From contig JAIOZF010000020.1 in assembly GCA_021740745.1 (NCBI GenBank), positions 1 to 39,302 of the forward strand: a stretch of DNA of 39,302 nucleotides, read 5' to 3'. A program made the position numbers and the translations under genes. Of this stretch, positions 17,003 to 25,933 are shown piece after piece; position 1 is the stretch's first letter, and every line of letters starts with the position of its first letter. This stretch comes from Crocinitomicaceae bacterium (lineage in GTDB: Bacteria > Bacteroidota > Bacteroidia > Flavobacteriales_D > Crocinitomicaceae). The notes under the pieces were generated by a model. The model made no database searches, was not told where the DNA came from, and worked only from the letters and a program-made list of their open reading frames with translations.

Positions 17003-17385
17003 TTCATATGGATGTTTAATGGCAGTCGCATTCGTTGTCGACAAGCTTTGCCTTTTTCCATTGCAGGAGTGAATTTTGGTGCTTCGTTCAAGGGTTTACA
17101 CAAGTTGAGGCGACATTCTTGACCTTCGGTTGATTGAATTAATTCAGCTGCAGAAACAATCCCATTTTTCTCTATTGTAATCTGTAAAATGAATTTGGAA
17201 ATTGTTGGATCTCCACAAACAAGTGAATCAATATTGTTGATACAATTCTGTGTGAACCAATATCCGTTTTTTGCAGGATCAATCATGTCTGCATCTTTTT
17301 CAGGAGATACACAAAATGTTGAATCTTTTACCTGTGCAAAGGAATTTAAGTTTATCACCACAAAAATCAATAACAAATACTTCAT
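16999..17385 (-). CDS. Secreted TonB C-terminal-like protein
   Basis: 128 residues with signal peptide 1-17 (ends NSFAQ). The mature part carries ISKFILQITIEKNGIVSAAE and APKFTPAMEKGKACRQRMRL, which resembles the TonB C-terminal fold (VxKDG...F.PA..NGK.V). Several Cys (QNC, LVCGD, QECRLNLC) could form disulfides. Without a TonB transmembrane anchor or proline-rich spacer it is not an energy transducer itself. It lies six bases after the start of message from the FG-GAP gene's 3' side, i.e. directly upstream of that gene on the same strand, so the two are probably one operon. Confidence 0.65.
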   Translation of the reverse strand: MKYLLLIFVVINLNSFAQVKDSTFCVSPEKDADMIDPAKNGYWFTQNCINNIDSLVCGDPTISKFILQITIEKNGIVSAAELIQSTEGQECRLNLCKPLNEAPKFTPAMEKGKACRQRMRLPLNIHMN

Positions 17386-17391
17386 CCGTTC

Positions 17392-19653
17392 TTAGTTTTT
17401 GACGATTCGTTTGGTGACAGAATTTCCATTTTTATCATCAAATTGAAGAAAGTAAATACCGTGTGGTAAATCACTTAAATTGATTGAAGTTGCCCCGTTA
17501 AATGCAGTTGCTGAAATTATTTCTTGTCCTAACATATCATGCATGCTCATTTCTAATTCGCCCTCAAATTCTGTAACAATTTGAATCAAATCTTTGCTTG
17601 GATTTGGGTAAACTGAAACTAGGTAGGTTTTCGTATTCTCTTGAATGCTAGAAGAACCACTAGGGTTGTGTTCAAGATGAAATACGCCACCCAAGTCTTG
17701 ACCAACAAATAAATTCAAGTTACCATCATTGTCAATATCATCCACGTAAAAAGTGGAATAAGCACCCACTTGAATGCCCAAATAATTCCCAGAAACCAAA
17801 TTAAAACTAGATCCTGATGTGATGTTTGCATCGATATCATTGTAATACATGAGATTACCGTTAACGCCCCCAAGGAATAGATGAGTTGTTGTGTTTACCC
17901 GGAAAAAATGTGGCGTAGGATATCCCTCTGGAGAAGTTGTGGCGATGTCGATGTTGCCCAATAAATTATTCACCAATTGAAAACTCGGTGAACTTGCAGA
18001 TCCTACATTTTGATAATACAGCAATTCACCAGTTTTCTTGCCCACAATTAAATCCAATAATCCGTCATTGTTTAAATCAAACAATTGCGGTGCAGCATAC
18101 GAACCAGCGCTGATTATGGTTCCTTGATCATCTGTATAATTTATAACTGGTGAAGCGAAACTAATGGAAGGTAATGAACTCGTATTTTCCAAGTAAACCA
18201 AGCTTCCATTTTCTAAACCTAATATAAGGTCTTTTAAGCCATCACCATTCAAATCACCAAATGTTGGGTGCATTTTCAAGCCAAATCCACTTTGATTTAA
18301 ATTCAGAAAGTTGTAATCGATAAACGTAAAAACAGGATCATTGACTGTTCCTGTGTTTTTGTAAAATGCCACACTTCCTTCGCGCAATTGCAAAGGCAGA
18401 TGACGGAAGAAATTACTAACGAAAAGATCTTTTTTACCATCGTTATCAAGATCAACTAAAACGGGTGTTGCACCTGTCCCATGCTCGATCATTTGTTCTT
18501 GTAAAAATGCATTTGTTTGAAAAATGAAATTCGGTAATGTGTTCGTTCCTGTGTTTTTGTAAAACAAAATACTCGTTTCATTTTCAGAAACATTTTTTGC
18601 ATTTGCACCAACGATTAAGTCTTTCACACCATCAAAATCAACATCTACATAATACCCTGCTGGAAAAACTTCCAGATTAATTGGTGTAGAATTGGAAGGA
18701 AAAAGTGGATCTACACTAATCATTGCAGAATTTGTATTGACATTGGTGCCTCCATTAATTAGCAAATTTAAATTCCCAAATGAAACATCTCCTAGTATTA
18801 AATCCTTTACTCCATCATTGTCATAATCTAGCGCAAGTACAGTTGAGCCAGCATGTTTGGGTGTTTGTTCTGTTGGCTTTAGTTTTTCAATGTTCGGATT
18901 TTGTGTTGGACTTTCTGCATTCGGGACATTCCCTTCAGCACAAGGAGGTGTGTTGTCATTCAGAAAAAGCGAATTGGTATTTACGTCTTCTCTAAATTTT
19001 CCCCAACATTCATTCATTAAAACAAATTCTAAGGAATCAGGAACACCATAGTTTTCAATACTCATGTTTTTGTGGTATTGTAAATGTTGTCCACCGATAT
19101 GATAGGTCAGTACATCAATATCTGAATCACCGTCGACATCAACAATAGCAGGAATATCTGCAGAGCTGACATACAAATTTAAATCTGCGCCCCAATTGTC
19201 TGAATAGAGAAGATCTTTTGCCACCTCCCATTGAATTCCGTTAATTGCATTGCCAACATTTTTGTACACTTTTATCCCACCAATTCCGTAGCAAAAAAGA
19301 TCGTTTTTTCCATCTTGGTTATAATCGACCATTGTTGCTCGGTAGCGCACATCATTTGGGAAAGAGGCAGCGGCATTGTAATCTAAATCATAATATTTAA
19401 CTCCAGCTGTTTCTTTTTGGATATAGACGCGAATATTGTCACTACTTCTGTCAAAAACAAACAAATCCATGTCCCCATCAAAGTCAACGTCTACATCTGA
19501 AAACTGAGCATAGCTTAATCCTCCGGCCCACGGAAATTTTAGTGTATCGCCATTTTTCTTGACAACAATAGAATTGTTGTATTCAAAGTTAAATTGTGAA
19601 TTGGCCGTCTGACTTATCAGTATAATAGCAATAGAAAGAAATAATAGCTTCAT
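17392..19653 (-). CDS. Secreted FG-GAP/VCBS-repeat protein with T9SS type A sorting domain
   Basis: 753 residues. Signal peptide 1-19 (ends TANSQ). At least nine calcium-binding-like loops of the form DxDxDGxxDLxxG are seen through residues 55-665: DVDFDGDMDLFVF, DYNQDGKNDLFCYG, DVDGDSDIDVLTY, DYDNDGVKDLILGD, DVDFDGVKDLIVGA, DLDNDGKKDLFVSN, DLNGDGLKDLILGL, DLNNDGLLDLIVGK and DIDNDGNLNLFVGQ. These build one or two beta-propellers of the integrin-alpha type. The C terminus is a type A sorting domain (VSVYPNPSKDLIQI, DLPHGIYFLQFDD). It is therefore probably surface-exposed or released. The ligand is unknown. The ATG at 19653 starts the signal peptide. Confidence 0.9.
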   Translation of the reverse strand: MKLLFLSIAIILISQTANSQFNFEYNNSIVVKKNGDTLKFPWAGGLSYAQFSDVDVDFDGDMDLFVFDRSSDNIRVYIQKETAGVKYYDLDYNAAASFPNDVRYRATMVDYNQDGKNDLFCYGIGGIKVYKNVGNAINGIQWEVAKDLLYSDNWGADLNLYVSSADIPAIVDVDGDSDIDVLTYHIGGQHLQYHKNMSIENYGVPDSLEFVLMNECWGKFREDVNTNSLFLNDNTPPCAEGNVPNAESPTQNPNIEKLKPTEQTPKHAGSTVLALDYDNDGVKDLILGDVSFGNLNLLINGGTNVNTNSAMISVDPLFPSNSTPINLEVFPAGYYVDVDFDGVKDLIVGANAKNVSENETSILFYKNTGTNTLPNFIFQTNAFLQEQMIEHGTGATPVLVDLDNDGKKDLFVSNFFRHLPLQLREGSVAFYKNTGTVNDPVFTFIDYNFLNLNQSGFGLKMHPTFGDLNGDGLKDLILGLENGSLVYLENTSSLPSISFASPVINYTDDQGTIISAGSYAAPQLFDLNNDGLLDLIVGKKTGELLYYQNVGSASSPSFQLVNNLLGNIDIATTSPEGYPTPHFFRVNTTTHLFLGGVNGNLMYYNDIDANITSGSSFNLVSGNYLGIQVGAYSTFYVDDIDNDGNLNLFVGQDLGGVFHLEHNPSGSSSIQENTKTYLVSVYPNPSKDLIQIVTEFEGELEMSMHDMLGQEIISATAFNGATSINLSDLPHGIYFLQFDDKNGNSVTKRIVKN

Positions 19654-19776
19654 AAAAGTGCAATTGTCATACTAAAGTACGAATTTCTCTTGCATTTAGT
19701 TGGAAAAATTCGCCTTCATGTTTTTAGGATTCCACGAATAAGCTTGATTCGATTCTTATGTATGGCAACCATTGAA

Positions 19777-19784
19777 TAAGTTTG
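19777..19784 (+). promoter_or_regulatory. -7 promoter element (TAAGTTTG) of the SGNH gene
   Basis: Full TAnnTTTG match 24 bases before the ATG at 19809, predicting a leader of about 20 nt. No exact -33 TTG. Confidence 0.38.
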
Positions 19785-19808
19785 AAGTCTCATTAGCAAA
19801 CATACTTT

Positions 19809-21065
19809 ATGAATCGAAATCTTCTACTTTCTGTCATTTTATTTTCAGCAATTTTATCCAATGCGCAGGATAGTATTTCTGTTCTTTTTGTTGGGAATAG
19901 TTACACGTACGTCAATGATTTACCTGCGATGACCTCCAATTTAGCAATTTCGTTGGGTGATGAAATTACCTTCGATTCAAAAACAAATGGTGGTTTTACC
20001 TTTGCAAATCAATTGAATGATCCACTGACACACACCAAAATTCAGAGTAAACCATGGGATTATGTGGTGCTGCAAGGACAGAGCCAAGAACCGTCATTCC
20101 CAACTGCACAAGTCAATACGAATACACTCCCACAAGCTGTTCAATTGGCAGATAGCGTTTATGATAATCGCTATTGTTCGCAAGCAATGTTTTTTATGAC
20201 ATGGGGGAGAGAAGTAGGTGATCCTCAGTGGGACTCTATCAATACGTTTTACAAAATGAACGATCGTTTGCGCTTGGCTTACTTGCGATTTGTTGATTCA
20301 ACTGAATCTTCTGTCGCACCAGTTGGCGTGGCCTGGCGATACGTTCGTGATAATCATCCAACAATCCAATTATACTCGGGAGATGGTTCTCATCCAAGTG
20401 TCGCGGGTTCTTATCTGGCTGCATGTACATTTTATGCATCGTTATTCCGAAAAAGTCCAGTTGGAGCAAGCTACTTGTCAACCTTGGATGCAACGACGGC
20501 TGGAATACTTCAAAATGCAGCTTCTTTGTGTGTATTAGATAGTCTGGAAAGTTGGCATTTGCGTTCAAATGAAGAAGTAGCAATTGCAGGTTTTGAGTCA
20601 GTAGAGAATGATTTATCTGTTCAATTCACGAATACAAGTTGGCGATCAACCGATTATTATTGGACTTTTGGAGATGGCGCTACATCCAATGTTAGTAATC
20701 CGCAACATACATATGCCGTTGACGGTAATTACACTGTGACATTAATTGCATCAAATGAATGTGGTGATGATACGATTCAACAAATAATATCCGTTGAATT
20801 GGCTGGTTTGTCCTTGAATAACCTTCATCAGTTTAAAATAGCTCGTTTGGAAAAAGGTTTGTATCTGCTTTCGAGTCCTACTCATCTTTCAATGAATGAC
20901 ATTAAACTAGTTGATCTTCTAGGAAATGAGATAGGTTCTAAAACTATTACTATTGACTCCGAAAGTGGTGAAGTACAAATTGATTTGCGAAATTTTGCTG
21001 ATGGGATTTATATGATCCAATTTCCCTCAAATGGCCAACAATTTCAAGGTAAAATCTACAACTAG
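19809..21065 (+). CDS. Secreted SGNH-hydrolase-like (DUF4886-like) protein with PKD domain and T9SS type A sorting domain
   Basis: 418 residues. Signal peptide 1-19 (ends LSNAQ). Residues 22-245 resemble SGNH/DUF4886 hydrolases: block I VLFVGNSYTYVNDLP, with Ser of GNSYT as the nucleophile candidate, TNGGFTF, WDYVVLQGQSQEPS, and the C-terminal DGSHPSVAGSYLAA, which supplies the Asp and His of the triad. A PKD domain follows (about 265-335: YYWTFGDGATSNVSNPQHTY), then a type A sorting domain (345-418: GLYLLSSP, DLRNFADGIYMIQF). It likely acts on surface or environmental esters; the substrate is unknown. Monocistronic. Confidence 0.84.
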   Translation: MNRNLLLSVILFSAILSNAQDSISVLFVGNSYTYVNDLPAMTSNLAISLGDEITFDSKTNGGFTFANQLNDPLTHTKIQSKPWDYVVLQGQSQEPSFPTAQVNTNTLPQAVQLADSVYDNRYCSQAMFFMTWGREVGDPQWDSINTFYKMNDRLRLAYLRFVDSTESSVAPVGVAWRYVRDNHPTIQLYSGDGSHPSVAGSYLAACTFYASLFRKSPVGASYLSTLDATTAGILQNAASLCVLDSLESWHLRSNEEVAIAGFESVENDLSVQFTNTSWRSTDYYWTFGDGATSNVSNPQHTYAVDGNYTVTLIASNECGDDTIQQIISVELAGLSLNNLHQFKIARLEKGLYLLSSPTHLSMNDIKLVDLLGNEIGSKTITIDSESGEVQIDLRNFADGIYMIQFPSNGQQFQGKIYN

Positions 21066-21136
21066 TCTATCTAAATAATTAGAAGTTACAATTGACAAAA
21101 ATGAGAATGGTTAAAATGTAATTGCCTTTAAGGAGA

Positions 21137-21931
21137 CTATACTCCTCTTTCAACAATAAACCAATTATTTAACAAGTTTTCTCTGTTGTAAATCATCGAT
21201 TTTTTAGTATTCCAATCAATTACGTCAGCACCGGCATGTAGGCAAATTGCTTGACCAGCAGCGGTGTCCCATTCCATCGTTGGAGCATAGCGCGGATAAC
21301 AGTCAGCAGAGCCATCAGCAATCATACAAAGTTTCAGTGAACTTCCTTTTGAAATCAATTCAATTTCACCATGTTCAATTTCTTTTTGATCAATGAAATC
21401 TTGTGTTTCTTGTGACAGGTGTGACCGACTTGCGACTATGCGATAGGTTGTTCTTTCTTCTTTAATCGGTAGTTTTATCGCCGATGAAATGATGGTTTCA
21501 GCATCTTTTATTGTATCTGTCTGAAAACGAAAGGCACCTAATTCTTTACTTGAAAAATACATTTCGTTAATAGCGGGAGCATAAACAACTCCCATAATAG
21601 GAACTTGATTTTCGATAAGCGCAATATTCACTGTAAAGTCACCATTGCGTTTGATAAATTCCTTCGTTCCATCCAATGGATCAACTATCCATAGTTGTGA
21701 CCAATTTTTACGTTCTTCATAAGGAATACTTCTTCCTTCTTCAGAAAGAACTGGAATACCAGTTTTATCCAAGTAAGATTGAATAATGTGGTGTGCTTTA
21801 ATATCCGCTTTTGTCAAAGGAGAATTATCACTTTTCATATCCACACCAAAATCGTCTGTTTGGTAAACTTCCATTATTGCATCACCTGCTTCAAGCGCAG
21901 CTGTTATTATAAGTGATAAAAAATCCTTCAT
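21137..21931 (-). CDS. cysQ: 3'(2'),5'-bisphosphate nucleotidase CysQ
   Basis: 264 residues. It hydrolyses PAP (and PAPS) to AMP, keeping the by-product of PAPS use from building up. Inositol-monophosphatase-superfamily metal motifs are present: DNSPLTKADIKAH, LSEEGRSIP, WIVDPLDGTKEF (the DPLDGT signature) and MEWDTAAGQAI. It is the last gene of the sulfate activation operon, 21 bases after cysN. No obvious terminator is seen between its stop and the converging SGNH gene. Confidence 0.95.
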   Translation of the reverse strand: MKDFLSLIITAALEAGDAIMEVYQTDDFGVDMKSDNSPLTKADIKAHHIIQSYLDKTGIPVLSEEGRSIPYEERKNWSQLWIVDPLDGTKEFIKRNGDFTVNIALIENQVPIMGVVYAPAINEMYFSSKELGAFRFQTDTIKDAETIISSAIKLPIKEERTTYRIVASRSHLSQETQDFIDQKEIEHGEIELISKGSSLKLCMIADGSADCYPRYAPTMEWDTAAGQAICLHAGADVIDWNTKKSMIYNRENLLNNWFIVERGV

Positions 21932-21952
21932 TTGGAAGTTGTATTTTTTGGT

Positions 21953-23236
21953 TTAAAGAATCATTCCTGCAGCTACAGTTTCATTGGTTGATTCATCAAT
22001 TAAGATAAAACTTCCAGTATATCTGTTTTCGCGATAATCATCAATCATCAATGGTTTGGTCGAGCGAATGATAACGCGACAAATATCATTCATATTGATA
22101 TCCTTGTCTTCCATGTTGCGCTCAATGGAATTAATATCCATTTTGTACACCATTTCTTTGATCATTACTTTTTGTTCGTTGGTAGTATGACGAATGGTGT
22201 ATTTAGTGCGTGCTTGAGCAGAACTGTTATTTAACCAACAAATCATTGCTTCAAATTCCTGTTCACTTCTTGGACGATTGTTGGTTCTAACAATCATGTC
22301 TCCGCGGCTAATATCAATTTCGTCCTCTAACGAAATCGCAATTGACATTGGCGCAAAGGCAGTATTAATCTGTCCATCGAATGTGTCGATTGAGGAGATT
22401 TTAGAGGTAAAACCAGCCGGTAAAATACAAACTTCATCCCCAATTCGTAGAATTCCACTTTCCAAACGTCCAGCATAACCACGGTAATCTCTGAATTCTC
22501 CAACTTGTGGGCGAATGACTGTTTGAACTGGAAAACGAGCATCTATTTTATTGATGTCACTGCTAATGTGCATTGTTTCTAAGGTATGTAACAAAGGTGC
22601 TCCTTGGAACCACGGCATATTTTCAGAACGGTTCACCACATTGTCACCTTTCAAAGCGCTAATGGGAATAAACTGCACATCTTTGATCATCATTTTAGAA
22701 GCTATTCGCTCATACTCTTCGATGATTTCATTGAACCGTTGTTCGCTATAATCAACCAAATCCATTTTATTGATGCACACAATAATGTGGGGTATTTGCA
22801 GCAAAGAGGCGATGTATGAGTGACGTTTGGTTTGTTCTACAACTCCATTTCTCGCATCAATTAAAACAATGGAAGCATTCGCAGTTGAAGCACCTGTCAC
22901 CATGTTTCGCGTATATTGAATGTGACCTGGTGTATCGGCAATGATGAATTTTCGTTTAGGCGTAGTGAAATAGCGATAAGCAACATCGATTGTAATCCCT
23001 TGTTCTCGTTCGTCTTTTAATCCATCGGTAAAAAGGGCCAAATCGATTCCGTCAAAGCCCCGGCGTTGGGACGTTTTTTCGATCGAAGAAAGTTGGTCTT
23101 CAAAAATCGATTTTGAATCATACAACAAGCGGCCGATTAAAGTGCTTTTCCCATCATCAACACTTCCCGCTGTTGAGAAGCGCAATAATTGATTGTTTAG
23201 CAGCTGCTTTTCTTTAGTTGTTTTCTCGTTAATCAT
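21953..23236 (-). CDS. cysN: Sulfate adenylyltransferase subunit 1 (GTPase)
   Basis: 427 residues. The regulatory GTPase of the CysDN ATP sulfurylase, which couples GTP hydrolysis to formation of adenylyl sulfate. EF-Tu-like motifs are in order: GSVDDGKST (P loop, about 21-29), GITIDVAYRYF (G2), DTPGHIQYTRNM (G3), NKMDL (G4) and SALKGDNV (G5), then two beta-barrel domains. There is no CysC fusion; APS kinase is a separate gene here. It lies 18 bases after cysD. Confidence 0.97.
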   Translation of the reverse strand: MINEKTTKEKQLLNNQLLRFSTAGSVDDGKSTLIGRLLYDSKSIFEDQLSSIEKTSQRRGFDGIDLALFTDGLKDEREQGITIDVAYRYFTTPKRKFIIADTPGHIQYTRNMVTGASTANASIVLIDARNGVVEQTKRHSYIASLLQIPHIIVCINKMDLVDYSEQRFNEIIEEYERIASKMMIKDVQFIPISALKGDNVVNRSENMPWFQGAPLLHTLETMHISSDINKIDARFPVQTVIRPQVGEFRDYRGYAGRLESGILRIGDEVCILPAGFTSKISSIDTFDGQINTAFAPMSIAISLEDEIDISRGDMIVRTNNRPRSEQEFEAMICWLNNSSAQARTKYTIRHTTNEQKVMIKEMVYKMDINSIERNMEDKDINMNDICRVIIRSTKPLMIDDYRENRYTGSFILIDESTNETVAAGMIL

Positions 23237-23254
23237 TCAATCTCAATTTTACAC

Positions 23255-24160
23255 TTAAAAATAACCATCGCGTTTGCGATCTTCCATAGACGTTTCAGAT
23301 CGTTTGTCATCTGCACGATTTCCGCGTTCAGTTTGTCGCATGGAACTTACTTCTGCTACTATTAAATCTAATGTGTCGGCAGTTGATTCGATTCCTCCTG
23401 TAATAGTGATGTCACCTAATGTTCGAAAGCGAATTTTCTTTGTTTCAATCGCTTCATTTTCATCTAATTGAATGAATTCTGAATTCGGTATCCAAGAATT
23501 ATTTCTCCAGATAACCTCTCGATTATGAGCGAAATATAAAGATGGAATAGCGATATTTTCTTGTTTGATGTAATTCCAAATGTCCATTTCGGTCCAATTG
23601 GAAATCGGGAACACCCTAAAATGTTCACCTTCGAAATGTTTACCATTGAAAAGATTCCACAATTCTGGTCGTTGATTTTTTGGGTCCCATTGACCGAAAT
23701 CATCGCGGTGTGAAAAAAAGCGTTCTTTTGCGCGCGCCTTTTCTTCATCTCTTCGTCCACCGCCAATCGCACAATCAATTTTATGTTCTTCAATTGTATC
23801 GAGTAGGGTAGTTGTTTGAAGCACATTTCGAGATGCATTTTTCCCTTTTTCTTCACGAACGCGTCCTTTTTCTATCGAATTTTGAACCGATCCTACAATT
23901 AATTGGGCATCCAATTCTTTGACCAATTGATCTCTGAATTGCAACGTTTCTGGAAAATTATGTCCCGTATCGATGTGCATTAGCTCAAACGGTATTTTAG
24001 CTGGAAAAAATGCTTTTTTTGCTAAATGCGTAACAACGATAGAATCTTTTCCACCTGAAAAAAGAATGACAGGATGTTGAAACTGAGCTGCTACTTCTCT
24101 AAGTACAAAAATGGCTTCAGATTCTAATTCTTCCAGGTAATTTAGATAGTAGCGATTCAT
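23255..24160 (-). CDS. cysD: Sulfate adenylyltransferase subunit 2
   Basis: 301 residues from the ATG at 24160, the usual CysD length. An upstream in-frame start at 24196 would lie inside cysC and is rejected because the ATG forms an ATGA overlap with the cysC stop. It is the catalytic subunit that makes APS from ATP and sulfate. The PP-loop VILFSGGKDSIVVTHLAKKAF is at about residue 30. Further conserved segments: PFELMHIDTGHNFPET, GGRRDEEKARAKERFFS, DPKNQRPELWNL and FPISNWTEMDIW. The C-terminal MRQTERGNRADDKRSETSME is also typical. Confidence 0.97.
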   Translation of the reverse strand: MNRYYLNYLEELESEAIFVLREVAAQFQHPVILFSGGKDSIVVTHLAKKAFFPAKIPFELMHIDTGHNFPETLQFRDQLVKELDAQLIVGSVQNSIEKGRVREEKGKNASRNVLQTTTLLDTIEEHKIDCAIGGGRRDEEKARAKERFFSHRDDFGQWDPKNQRPELWNLFNGKHFEGEHFRVFPISNWTEMDIWNYIKQENIAIPSLYFAHNREVIWRNNSWIPNSEFIQLDENEAIETKKIRFRTLGDITITGGIESTADTLDLIVAEVSSMRQTERGNRADDKRSETSMEDRKRDGYF

Positions 24161-24753
24161 TTTTTGAATTGAATTTTTGAAAGAACTAAGGTACAAAGAA
24201 GTTGAACAGAATCTTCAATGCTTGTTTTTTCTGTGTCAATTATTAAATCAGGATTAATTGGATTTTCGTAGGGAGAATCGATTCCAGTAAAGTTTTTTAG
24301 TTCTCCTTTTCGCGCTTTGCTGTATAGTCCTTTTACATCTCTGCGTTCGCATTCTTCTATAGAAGTTTGAACGAAAATCTCAATAAAATTTTCTTCTCCA
24401 ACGGTTTTTTTAACCAGGTTTCTGTCTTTTGAAAAAGGAGAAACAAAAGCGGCAATCACTACAAGTCCATTGTTGGATAAAATCTTGCTGATTTCGGCGA
24501 TTCTTCGAATATTTTCGGAGCGATCTTCTTCAGAAAAACCAAGATCTTTGTTCAATCCTGTTCGAAGCAGATCTCCATCCAGATTTGCTGTGTGAATGCC
24601 TTTTTTGAAAAGATGTTGTTCTAGATGATCAGCTATTGTTGATTTTCCAGAGCCAGATAAGCCGGTCAACCAGACTACTAAAGAGGAATGACCAAATTGC
24701 TTTTCTTTTTCAATTTTCGTGATATGGTAATTATGTGGATGTAGATTACTCAT
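24157..24753 (-). CDS. cysC: Adenylylsulfate kinase
   Basis: 198 residues. It phosphorylates APS to PAPS. Walker A GLSGSGKST is at about residues 31-39; further motifs are LDGDLLRTGLNKDLGFSEEDR, RRIAEISKILSNNGLVVIAAF and KGLYSKARKGELKNFTGID, the APS-binding lid region. Start and stop are joined by ATGA overlaps with the DUF2061 gene before it and cysD after it, so the operon is translationally coupled. The first 20 residues (NLHPHNYHITK) are typical of stand-alone CysC. Confidence 0.97.
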   Translation of the reverse strand: MSNLHPHNYHITKIEKEKQFGHSSLVVWLTGLSGSGKSTIADHLEQHLFKKGIHTANLDGDLLRTGLNKDLGFSEEDRSENIRRIAEISKILSNNGLVVIAAFVSPFSKDRNLVKKTVGEENFIEIFVQTSIEECERRDVKGLYSKARKGELKNFTGIDSPYENPINPDLIIDTEKTSIEDSVQLLCTLVLSKIQFKK

Positions 24754-25181
24754 TTTTTTGTTTCCTCTTCAGTGTTTGAAATTAATCCAAAATCACTTCT
24801 ATACCAAATTCGTTCGTGGAAATAATACAAGAGCATTTTGGTAATTAATTCAAATCCACCGATTGTAAAGCCAATTTCAGCATGACCAGTAACAATCCAA
24901 CCGAGCAGTATTGTATCCATTGTGCCAACGACACGCCATGTGATTGTTTTTAATATGTGCCTAATTTGACTGTTGGTTTGGTTTAAGAAATTCCAGTTGT
25001 ACCATGCTCGTTCATGAAGATAATACAAAACCATTTTTGTCATTAACTCTAAAAATCCTATGGATACGCCATATTTCAATTCACCGGTCAATAACCAACC
25101 AAGTAAAATTGTATCAATAGTACCTATGATTCGCCAAGTGATGGTTTTTGCAAGATGTCTTTTTCGCGAGAATTTTTTCAT
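24750..25181 (-). CDS. Tandem DUF2061 membrane protein
   Basis: 143 residues from the ATG at 25181; a GTG at 25193 is less likely. The protein is an internal duplication: KTITWRIIGTIDTILLGWL recurs as KTITWRVVGTMDTILLGWI 66 residues later, and MTKMVLYYLHERAWY as ITKMLLYYFHERIWY. Each half is one DUF2061 unit with two short hydrophobic helices. DUF2061 proteins are known neighbours of sulfate activation genes in Bacteroidota, but their role is not established. A sulfate transport or membrane-docking role is a guess. It overlaps cysC by ATGA, and opens the operon; 62 bases separate it from the upstream nitroreductase stop. Confidence 0.88.
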   Translation of the reverse strand: MKKFSRKRHLAKTITWRIIGTIDTILLGWLLTGELKYGVSIGFLELMTKMVLYYLHERAWYNWNFLNQTNSQIRHILKTITWRVVGTMDTILLGWIVTGHAEIGFTIGGFELITKMLLYYFHERIWYRSDFGLISNTEEETKK

Positions 25182-25255
25182 GATCGAAGTCACAAAGATG
25201 ACAAAAAGGACACAATATTCGATTTTTTAAGAAGAATTTTCTTCTATTTCTCTTT

Positions 25256-25894
25256 TTAGATTATCTCAAAAACATCCTCAGTCGTTTTACGTACTTTCTT
25301 GTGAAATTGAGCTCCATCCTCAAGATGACGATAACCAATCGGGCAAACCAATGTGGCATGCAAGTTTTTGGCTTTCAGACCCAATATTTCATCGTATCCT
25401 GCTGGTTCGAAACCTTCCATTGGTGTTGCATCAATTTTCATTTCGGCGCAAGCAAGCATTAATTGTCCCAATGCAATATACAATTGCTTACTTGACCATG
25501 TGCTAATATCAGTTGGAGATAAGTTACTCAGTGTCTTTTTCACAAAGTTTCCGTACCCAGCTAAATTTTCGATATCTTGATTACGCGTGATTGATGTGTT
25601 GGCAATGTGCTCGTCAATGTGTTCCTCCTTTAAATCGAGGTATGAACAAAAAACGATGAGGTGAGAAGCATCAGTTACTTGTGATTGTCCCCATGATTTT
25701 TCTCTCAATTGTTGTCGAAGAGCTTGATTTTCAATAATGAGAAATTTCCAGGGTTGTAAGCCATACGAACTTGGTGTGAGTCGCAAAACTTCTTTGATTG
25801 TTTCTAGGTCTTTTGGACTTATTTTTTTTGAAGAATCGAATTTCTTTGTGGCATATCGCCAATTCAAGGCCTCTAAAATATGTTGGTGTTCCAT
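25256..25894 (-). CDS. NAD(P)H-dependent oxidoreductase, nitroreductase family
   Basis: 212 residues. FMN-dependent enzyme of the NfsB-like group. Recognised by ALNWRYATKKFDSSKKIS (the R-Y-A-T-K-x-F signature near the N terminus, which binds FMN phosphate), LRLTPSSYGLQPWKFLII, then QLYIALGQLMLACAEMKIDA, and TPMEGFEPAGYDEILGL. Substrates in vivo are unknown (nitroaromatics, quinones or flavin). It lies 39 bases after the pirin gene on the same strand, an arrangement common in Bacteroidota, and so is probably controlled by the same 19-bp element. Confidence 0.93.
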   Translation of the reverse strand: MEHQHILEALNWRYATKKFDSSKKISPKDLETIKEVLRLTPSSYGLQPWKFLIIENQALRQQLREKSWGQSQVTDASHLIVFCSYLDLKEEHIDEHIANTSITRNQDIENLAGYGNFVKKTLSNLSPTDISTWSSKQLYIALGQLMLACAEMKIDATPMEGFEPAGYDEILGLKAKNLHATLVCPIGYRHLEDGAQFHKKVRKTTEDVFEII

Positions 25895-25933
25895 GAGTTC
25901 GTTTGTAAGTTAACAAAGGAAATGAAAGGTTGT

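Noticed and set aside
25230-25245. AGAAGAA/TTCTTCT hairpin between nitroreductase and DUF2061 genes
   Set aside because: Two-base loop, AT-only stem and no T run after it on the minus strand; not a credible terminator.
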